A stretch of DNA of 51,852 nt from Blautia sp. (lineage in GTDB: Bacteria; Bacillota; Clostridia; Lachnospirales; Lachnospiraceae), in the NCBI GenBank assembly GCA_017459635.1, contig JAFUCO010000004.1:1-51852 (forward strand), written 5' to 3'. Position 1 is the stretch's first letter; the number at the start of each line of letters is the position of its first letter. Below are positions 39,871 through 47,300 of the stretch, piece after piece. A program made the position numbers and the translations under genes. The notes beneath the pieces are model-generated. The model saw only the letters and a list, made by a program, of their open reading frames with translations, was not told the DNA's origin and did no database searches.

Positions 39871-40434
39871 TCAGAATCCTTTTCTGTGTATCCCTACCGA
39901 GACCACTCCGTCTGCAGTGGTAAAATTCTGTATCTGGTTATGCGCTGTTTCTAAATACGCTCTGTATTTGCCGCCAAAGTCTTCCTTCAGGATATGGATC
40001 CTTTGATTCTCTGATCCCCTGAGCAGTACATTAGTGTTCTCTTCTTCCCTGTACTCCCCGTCTATCAGTACTGCTGCCTGGTCAAGCACCTGCACAGCGT
40101 CGCTTCGTTTCCGCAGTTCTTCTATGCGGTATCCTGTATAGATCAGTATATCCTCAGAAACAGGCTTAAGTACAGAAAGGAGCCTCGAAAGTTCAGCCGC
40201 CTGATCCATGGGTTCTCCACCGCTGATGGTAAATCCGTCTATTTTATGACTCTGCGTAATTCTTTTTATCAATCCTGAGATGTCCTCTATGCTGACTTCA
40301 TATTCCGGGCGCTGTTCCCACAGTTCGGGATTACTGCATCCTTTACATCTCCTGCCGCAGCCGCACACCCAGATTCCTGCACGCTTTCCCGGGCCAAGCA
40401 CCTCCACCGGGCAGAGTATTCTGGCCACATTCAT
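39871..40434 (-). CDS. radical-SAM activase-like (4Fe-4S, NrdG/PflA-like) protein
   Basis: A 187-residue short radical-SAM protein of the NrdG type, which activates a glycyl-radical enzyme using SAM and a [4Fe-4S] cluster. The cluster motif is C26-x3-C30-x2-C33 (WVCGCGRRCKGCSNPELW), with an extra Cys24. ISGGEPMDQA (about residues 70-80) is the SAM-binding GGEP motif and ILIYTGYRIEEL (about 97) is typical. The length matches NrdG. No glycyl-radical enzyme such as NrdD is visible in the window, so the target is unknown; it may modify another island protein. The start overlaps the FHA gene's stop as ATGA, so expression is coupled to that of the FHA gene. Confidence 0.9.
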   Translation of the reverse strand: MNVARILCPVEVLGPGKRAGIWVCGCGRRCKGCSNPELWEQRPEYEVSIEDISGLIKRITQSHKIDGFTISGGEPMDQAAELSRLLSVLKPVSEDILIYTGYRIEELRKRSDAVQVLDQAAVLIDGEYREEENTNVLLRGSENQRIHILKEDFGGKYRAYLETAHNQIQNFTTADGVVSVGIHRKGF

Positions 40435-41063
40435 AGCTTTGCCCTGAACAGAAAATAAGCAGCGTCCTTCTGTCTCTCCCCGTTTATCTCCATTCCTCCA
40501 AGTCCTATCTCATCTCCGTCTTTAAGCCGTGTCGGCTCCGTTGACGAAATCATAACATTATTTATGAATGTTCTGTTCGTATTGCTAAGATTTTCTATCA
40601 ACACTTTACCCGCAGCGATCGTGAGCTTCGCATGCTGCCTGCTGACATACATCCTGCTTCCGAGATATTCCTTCAGTTCCGCCTCACGCCCTATGATGCT
40701 TACAGGCCTGTCGATAGTTACAGCGTAGTCATCACCAACAGCCTTAAGCTCATATGCAAACGGCTTTTCTTTCTGAAGTACAGCAGTCGGAATGATATCC
40801 GAGATGTCCTCACCGCATTCTCTGCATTTTCTGGCCTGAGGCAGATTATGCGCGCCGCATTCGCAGATCCGTACAAGCACCGGAGCGCTGCCTCCGGATG
40901 AAGTGTCCGGCTGACGCTCCCTCTCCTTTTCTGCCTGCTGTTCACTTGTGCTGTCCATTACTCTTACCCCGGTCAGGTCAGTTTCACATTTCCTGCATTC
41001 CATCAGGGTAGGCGCATTGTGTTCTCCGCATGACGGACAGATCTTATATTTTGCTGAAGCCAT
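40431..41063 (-). CDS. zinc-ribbon/FHA-domain protein
   Basis: A 210-residue cytoplasmic adaptor. Two zinc ribbons open the protein: CPSC ... CRKC (Cys9/12/23/26) and CECG ... CREC (Cys67/69/80/83). A flexible charged linker separates them (SEQQAEKERERQPD). The C-terminal FHA domain (about 100-208) has the phosphothreonine-binding residues: IIGRE (Arg126), VSRQHAKL (Ser141, His144), and ENLSNTNRTFINN (Asn161/163). FHA domains bind phosphothreonine peptides, so a kinase product encoded by the same cluster is the natural ligand. I begin at the second Met (GGGAG seven bases before). The stop of the MSGPK protein overlaps the start and the stop overlaps the radical-SAM start, so three genes are chained by translational coupling. 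Confidence 0.93.
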   Translation of the reverse strand: MASAKYKICPSCGEHNAPTLMECRKCETDLTGVRVMDSTSEQQAEKERERQPDTSSGGSAPVLVRICECGAHNLPQARKCRECGEDISDIIPTAVLQKEKPFAYELKAVGDDYAVTIDRPVSIIGREAELKEYLGSRMYVSRQHAKLTIAAGKVLIENLSNTNRTFINNVMISSTEPTRLKDGDEIGLGGMEINGERQKDAAYFLFRAKL

Positions 41064-42514
41064 CATTCATCTCCCATATGTATGTGCTTTGTGCCTGCTG
41101 CCTTCTTACGTTTTCCGGTCACACTCATCTCTGTGATAAGCGTATCGTTCTCTGTCTCATAATCATTGACATTGATGATTGCCGCATGTTCAGCCGCAGG
41201 AGGCATGAGCGCTATCCTGCTTCCTACAATGACTCCCTTCTCCTGCATGCGCTTCTCAAATTCCGCAAATTCTCCGCAGAAGCTCTCCATCTCCGCTGTC
41301 AGAACTTCGGTTTCTTCGGGTGTAGGAACGCGGTCTTCTTTGGCTATCCCGCCAAGCTCCATCGCTATCTGCCCTTCCGAAGAATATGTGATATTGACGG
41401 CCGTTCCCTCTCCAAACCGGTACAGTTCATTCTTAAAGTGCCTGCCGCTCTTTTTATGTACCTCCCGTCTTCCGATCAGATCATACCCCATATCCGCCAT
41501 GACCTCATCGACACAGTCCGCAATATAGGCCTGCTCTTTTTGTTCGACAACGATCTTCTCCATCTCTGCCGCAGCTTTATCAAGTTCATCTTTATCCGTA
41601 AAGGTGCGGTCCCGCTCATCCTCCCTGCCGGCCATATCGCAAAGTATCTGATAGCGGATGACCGCTTCGGCAAATTCCGCTTCTTTCTTCTCGCACTCCA
41701 TCCGGTATGCCTTCAGATCCCTGTGCAGCTTCTTAACGGTTATGCTTTCAAAGGTTGAAAGATTTTCCATCCGCGTGATACTGTCAAGGCGGCTGAGTGC
41801 GCCGCGGATCTCGCATGTCAGTTCCTTTGTAAGATCCTGTTTCAGGAATTCCATCAGCTCATCCCTGACCGCCTTTTTCCTGTACTCAAAACCTGTATTT
41901 TCCTTCTCTGCATCTACATTTGCATCAGTATCATCAAACGATAGTATTCCTCCCAGATCTTCACCTATGCGGGTTTTAAGTTCCGAAAGATCCATGCCCT
42001 CAAGAGCACCCGGCGCATCATCCTTCCCATCCGTCAGGTACTCTGCTATGGTCTGCTGAGCCTGTCTCCGCTCTTCCTTCTCCGCCTCTTTCCCGATATT
42101 GACCGCCCTGTCCAGCTTATCCTTCAAAGCCTGTGCCCTGGTTTTAATAGCTGCAAGCTTTTCCTGCTGCTGTTTATCCTTATCCCGTTCTTCATCAGTA
42201 TTTATAAATCTAAGTGAAGCTTTGGGTTTATTGTGGTTAAACTCGGTCTGTATCCTTTTTATCTCCTCATCCACACTTTTCTGCAGGGATCTCAGCTCTT
42301 CAATTTTCCCTTCCTGTCCGCCCTTTTTTTCCTGCTGCAGTTCAAGCATTGCAAGCGATCTGTCCAGCTCACTTCTCTCACTTTTACATGCAGATAAAAG
42401 AGCGCTTATCTGCTCTCCGTACAGCCTGCAGTTCTGGTCATAATGTATATGATTCAACACATATGCAGCAGCAAATCCTGCAAGATAATAAGTACTTATT
42501 TTAGGTCCGCTCAT
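41063..42514 (-). CDS. MSGPK-type coiled-coil protein
   Basis: A 483-residue cytoplasmic protein starting MSGPKISTYYLAG, an N-terminus I recall from bacterial coiled-coil proteins of unknown function (MSGPK family). After a short hydrophobic segment it is mainly long charged coiled coil: about residues 38-145 (SERSELDRSLAMLELQQEKK and further E/K-rich helices) and 215-320. The last 150 residues form a globular domain (VDEVMADMGYDLIGRREVHK, LYRFGEGTAVNITYSSEGQI) with a basic tail (TGKRKKAAGTKHIHMGD). The chosen ATG has GGAGG eight bases upstream, and it sits in a GGGGACGG repeat. It may be a structural or substrate-presenting partner of the unfoldase or nuclease; this is inference from context. 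Confidence 0.85.
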   Translation of the reverse strand: MSGPKISTYYLAGFAAAYVLNHIHYDQNCRLYGEQISALLSACKSERSELDRSLAMLELQQEKKGGQEGKIEELRSLQKSVDEEIKRIQTEFNHNKPKASLRFINTDEERDKDKQQQEKLAAIKTRAQALKDKLDRAVNIGKEAEKEERRQAQQTIAEYLTDGKDDAPGALEGMDLSELKTRIGEDLGGILSFDDTDANVDAEKENTGFEYRKKAVRDELMEFLKQDLTKELTCEIRGALSRLDSITRMENLSTFESITVKKLHRDLKAYRMECEKKEAEFAEAVIRYQILCDMAGREDERDRTFTDKDELDKAAAEMEKIVVEQKEQAYIADCVDEVMADMGYDLIGRREVHKKSGRHFKNELYRFGEGTAVNITYSSEGQIAMELGGIAKEDRVPTPEETEVLTAEMESFCGEFAEFEKRMQEKGVIVGSRIALMPPAAEHAAIINVNDYETENDTLITEMSVTGKRKKAAGTKHIHMGDE

Positions 42515-42528
42515 ATAACTCGCCTCCA

Positions 42529-42568
42529 TAAGACAGGGTTCGTAAGACAGGGACGGTTCTCTGTCTTA
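42529..42568. repeat. GGGGACGG repeat, truncated, in the kinase/MSGPK gap
   Basis: AAGACAGGG-TTC-GTAAGACAGGGACGGTTCTC-TGTCTTAC. The 56 bases between the kinase stop (42571) and the MSGPK start (42514) are mostly this repeat, so the only space for transcription or translation signals is the repeat itself. One core lacks a G (GGGACGG). Confidence 0.75.
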
Positions 42569-42570
42569 CT

Positions 42571-44295
42571 CTAATTAAGAGAAGCCCTCCACTCCTCGAT
42601 TTCCTTTTGTTTCCCTATTGCTATCAGCCAGGTTTCAAGCTGAAGGTCCAGATTTCCGTCATAATCTACCAGGTTGTGGCACAGGGCCTCAAATCTTTCC
42701 AGCGACTCATCCAGAACCCTCCTCATGTAATTGGCAAGTTCACCGACAGTGCGGAACTGCTCGCCATTGAGAAGAAACAGTTTCTGGCCGGAAAGAGTGT
42801 ACGCCATCAGATAAAATGTCCTCCTCAGATCCGTACCATTGACGAGTTCCAGCTCATAGGAATACTCTATCGCTTCCGCTGCCTTCCTGAGTTTTTCATT
42901 CTTTGGCGCTGCCTGATTCACATATGCAGACAGCACCTTCTCTGACAGAATGCTCTCATAATATCGAAACTGTGACTCGTCCTTATCCCACAGCTTCTCC
43001 AGTATATCGCGCCCGAAAGCGGCAATGCTTTCAAAGGTCTGCCCCTTCCAGTAAAATCCTCTCAGTCCGGGATCGATCTGATACAGGAGTTTCCAGTAGA
43101 TAATGTCATCTTTTCCATTTTCCCGTCCAGCTTCCTCTTCGGCCGCCTGGCATTTTCTTGCGGTCTCCTGATTAAATGTCCTGAAGTACGAAGTCACATG
43201 TCCTCGAAACAGCTGTTTTTTCCCCTCTTCCCAGTTTCTGGCAAAGGCCTTCACCAATGCAGCCGGATCTGTATAGGATTCTTCAAGGAACCGGAATTCA
43301 GGCATATTTCCTTTACCGGAATTTACAGTTCCCTCTCCCGGAATGATAAGCGGCTCACCATCCAGCCACATCCTGACCTCTTCATACGTCCACCGTCTGT
43401 TAGGATTATCCTTGTTCTTCCGGTAACTTATATCTACATAGGTAAGTGCAGAGATAAGGTCCTGCAGCTGCGCCGGCATATCTTCCGGAAACGGTATCCT
43501 CTGCACGGACACATACTGCTCGATCTCCTCCGGCTGCATGTTCGCGTAAGGAGTATAACCGCAAAACAGCTCGAACAGCGTGATACCGAATGAGTAATAG
43601 TCCGAGCCTTCATAGAATATATTCTTAAAGGTCTCAGGAGCGGAATACTCGGGTGTCATTCCGGTCTTAGTCACGAGGATCGCATTATCCCCGTCCACCA
43701 CGGAGCTTATTCCGAAATCAATAATGGAAACGGTCTTCCCGTCCGGATTCAGCATTATATTGGAAGGCTTTAAGTCCTTATGAATGATTCCCGTATCATG
43801 GATCACCTTAAGCCCCTCATTGATATTCGGGATGATGCTCTTCATCAGTTCATCCAGGGTGTAAGTCTTTCCCTGCAGGCTTCCGTTTTCATAATACGGC
43901 AGTATCTCTACCGGAAGGCCGCCTTGTGTCCCTGTCTCATACAGCTTTGCAACATACGGTGAGTCGATAGTCATCAGCTTATCGACCACTTCCTGCTTTA
44001 TCGCAAACTGCCGCTTATATACTTTTGCCACGTACTCCGACCCGTCATACGAGCACAGATACAGATCCGCCTCTCCCGCATTCACCTCAAGCTGCCTGAG
44101 CACCTTATATTTTCCGCAGATTTCCTCCCCCTCGGCAATAATATGACCTTCATTTGTTTCTGTTCCGTCCCGGAGGTCGTACTGCCCGAGGATCTCACTG
44201 TTTATCACAGTTGCAGAAAGCTCCCTGAGGTCTGGATTTATCTGTGTCACTGCCGGTTCCTGCAAAGCCGGGTTGATCACTGTCTGATCTGCCAT
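42571..44295 (-). CDS. Ser/Thr protein kinase of the island
   Basis: A 574-residue cytoplasmic Hanks-type kinase. Kinase domain about residues 58-300: ATP Lys91 in YVAKVYK, catalytic loop HKDLKPSN (H172, D174, N179; HKD not HRD, so an atypical but plausibly active 'non-RD' loop), DFG at 193-195 and SAPE at 218-221, activation segment between them with Thr sites. The glycine loop (QLEVNAGEADLYL) has only one Gly, which is unusual. Before the kinase the first 40 residues hold three 'T-x-I-N' motifs (TVINP, TQINP, TVINS), candidate phosphothreonine docking sites for the neighbouring FHA protein. Residues about 330-574 are a helical C-terminal domain of unknown fold with no membrane helix. The start has GGAG ten bases upstream. 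Confidence 0.92.
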   Translation of the reverse strand: MADQTVINPALQEPAVTQINPDLRELSATVINSEILGQYDLRDGTETNEGHIIAEGEEICGKYKVLRQLEVNAGEADLYLCSYDGSEYVAKVYKRQFAIKQEVVDKLMTIDSPYVAKLYETGTQGGLPVEILPYYENGSLQGKTYTLDELMKSIIPNINEGLKVIHDTGIIHKDLKPSNIMLNPDGKTVSIIDFGISSVVDGDNAILVTKTGMTPEYSAPETFKNIFYEGSDYYSFGITLFELFCGYTPYANMQPEEIEQYVSVQRIPFPEDMPAQLQDLISALTYVDISYRKNKDNPNRRWTYEEVRMWLDGEPLIIPGEGTVNSGKGNMPEFRFLEESYTDPAALVKAFARNWEEGKKQLFRGHVTSYFRTFNQETARKCQAAEEEAGRENGKDDIIYWKLLYQIDPGLRGFYWKGQTFESIAAFGRDILEKLWDKDESQFRYYESILSEKVLSAYVNQAAPKNEKLRKAAEAIEYSYELELVNGTDLRRTFYLMAYTLSGQKLFLLNGEQFRTVGELANYMRRVLDESLERFEALCHNLVDYDGNLDLQLETWLIAIGKQKEIEEWRASLN

Positions 44296-44311
44296 ATAAC
44301 CATCGCTCCAA

Positions 44312-44352
44312 TTCTTTGTTATTCACGGCCCGGCCGCAAACAGCCGGGGCTC
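44312..44352. repeat. partial cloverleaf-like MITE end at the helicase stop
   Basis: GTTATTCACGGCCCGGCCGC and the following GGGGCTCAG match the left end and arms of the element at 26589. The fragment overlaps the helicase stop codon (44351-44353), which falls in the GGGGCTCAG part, so the last codon of the helicase may derive from the element. Confidence 0.55.
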
Positions 44353-47300
44353 AGTCTTCCTGCTGTTTTTCCGTTTTGGTCTCTTCCAGGGCTGCTTCAG
44401 ATCTGCCGGCCGAGGCCGAAATGGACTTTTCTATAAATTCTATCAGCTTTTTACCTTCTGCTTCAGGATTCCGGTACCACTCGGTGGACCATACACGGTA
44501 CAGGTTCCATCCCATTTTTCTAAGGACGGATGCCCTCAGGCGGTCGCGGTCCCGCGCTGTCCTGGTATTTACATACGACAGGCCGTCGCACTCGATGCCC
44601 GCCGCATATTCATCCTTCTTTTCCGGATGCTCCACCGCAATGTCTATACGATAGCCGGAACAGCCGACATACTGCTTTGCCTTATAGCCCTTGTCACAGA
44701 TGAACTTGTATATCGCACCGGCAAAATCATCCGGCACTCTTCTTTGTCCGGAAACAGCAGATGAAACACCTCCGCTCATTGCAAACTCGATGTATGAGCG
44801 GATCATCCTTATCCCCTCGGAAGTTGTTCTTGAAAGATCAATGTCCGACGGCAATATCGAGCTTACAAGCTTTATATTTATCTTAGCCCTGGTAATGGCC
44901 ACATTCAGGCGCCGTTCACCGCCCGCCTTCATCACAGGTCCAAAGTTAAGTGTCATAGGCTTGTTGTTCGCTATCTGATCCTTTGTCCTGGCATAGCATA
45001 TACTCAGGATAATGGTGTCTCTCTCGTCACCCTGAACATTTTCAAGGTTTTTTACGAAGAACGCTTCCTCCTTATCCTCCAGGAAAAACTCCTCACATTC
45101 AGGGTTTTCTTCTCTGAATTTCTGTATCTCGTTCAATATGGTCCGCTGCTGGGCTTCACTGAACGCAATAATCCCAAGGGATCTTTCAGGATATTTTTTA
45201 ATATGATCCGCAACAAGCTCTACGCATCTTTTTGCTTCCAGAATATTGTTTCGTCTGGCACCCCGGTCGTAATACCCTCCCTCTACAAATGAGAATTCCA
45301 CACCGGTATCCGGGCTGCTTTCATTGCTGCCGGGAAATGTTATGAGTTCATTTTTATAGATCTCCCGGTTTGAAAACGCTATCAGATCCTCGTGCCTGCT
45401 TCTGTAGTGCCACAGCAGCGTCCTGTTTGGAAGTACACTTGCAGTCTCCTCCAGGATAGAATCATATACCTCCTCTTCAAAGCCTTCCTCGCTGCCGTCA
45501 TCGTAATCATCATTTCCGCCCATGCCCGACGAAAAGAAATCCGTCGGAGGCAGCTGCCTTGTGTCTCCTGCAATGACGACCTGGTCAGCCCTGAATATGG
45601 CTCCGATGGCATCCTGTGGAAAGATCTGCGAAGCCTCATCAAAAATGACCATATCAAAATGATAATCCCCGGCATTCAGAAAATACGCTACAGACAAGGG
45701 AGACATCATCAGACACGGCTTTAACGTAAGCAGCAGGTCCGGGATCTCATGAAACAGCCTTCTGAGAGGCATTATCCTCCGCTTCTTTTCCATTTCGTGA
45801 AGCAGTATCCCCATCTGGGATTTTGGTTTTGTCACTCCGTCCCTGCTCGGAAAACTGCTGATGATGCGGTCTCTGATCCTGTCTCTGGATATCTCAAACT
45901 GCTTCTCATCCAGCCTGACAAACCTGCCCAGCCTCTGCTCGTGCACCCTTCGCCTGAATGTCTGCACGGAAGGAACATCATTTATCGCGAGGCTCAGCCA
46001 TTGTGTATAAAACCCTCTCTCAAATGCCTTTCTCACATCCCTTATGGCATTATTCCTTTTGACTATCTCGCCGGTAAAATCTTCAAGTCCTCTTTCGTCA
46101 CATTCTTTCTTTGTCTCGACAAAATCCAGCCACTTATTAAGCTCATCAAACCCGTCCAGGCAGGCATTGTATTTATCCACAACCTCCTGCATTGCCGCTC
46201 CTCGCATCTTTAAGGACGGGAACAGCTTGTCAAAATAGTCAAAGCCGTTTTCGCCTGCATCCATTACCTCGCGGATCAGGCGGACAGTTTCCGCTGCCTG
46301 TGCTTTTTTAACGGCATCATTGGAAACAGACTCCAGAAATCCGTCCATACCTTCCAGCGCACCTTTATCTGCAGCACGGGATATCTCATCTATATCATCC
46401 ACGATGCCCTGCCAGTCAGTGTCAAGCCCGGTATAGCGGTCCCCGAACAGATCCTTCAGCTCATCCGACAATACATAGGTTGTTTCTCCGGAATATCTCC
46501 TAAGTATTGAAAATGCAAGATCCGTAAGCTGATCCACCCGTCTGTCAGATGCCGCTTCATCTTCAAGCTGCCCGGTATTATCTGCAAACCACTGCAACTC
46601 ACGCCCAAGAGCATCTATCGTGTCTGTCAGTCCCTTCAGATCCTTCCAGTAAACATTCCCTGCCTTTTTTGAAGAATCCAGACGCCTGATATATCCCCCC
46701 AGTCTTTCCTCATTATTCCTTGCCTCGCCAAGCCCTGTCAGCAGTCTGTTACTGATGGATTCATGCAGAGGTTCTGCAGTGAGGGCAAGTGCCTTCCGTA
46801 CTGCTTCTTCGCAATTCATCACATGATTCTTCGTCAGCACATCAGACAGCCTGCGTATCTCCGGCATTTTATCCGGATTCTCCACGATCCTTATCACTGC
46901 CCGGACCGTCTCTTCGGGAATATCCTTCCCGTGGATCTGACCTGCTGCAAGCGCAGCTGCACGAATTCCGCTAATCACTTTATCCCAGTCAGTATCCAGC
47001 CCCTCATAATTTGCTTTGAATACGGTTTTCAGTCTCGCGTCATTATGGCTGTACCACTCCCGCTCCATGTTGACATCATTTATGGCAATAAGCAGCTCTG
47101 CCGCGATATCTGCAGAGACCTCCTCTCCAATACGCTTTGAAAAGCCGGTCAGATAATAAATGTCCTTCTTATAAAGCTCGTTTGCCGTCCGGTAGGTTCC
47201 GGTGTATTCCTCACGGAAGCGCCTGAGGATTTCCGCTTCATCTGTATCAAGTACTTCCTTTTCCCATTTTTCGAGGATAATTCCTGTCTTTTCCTTAAAT

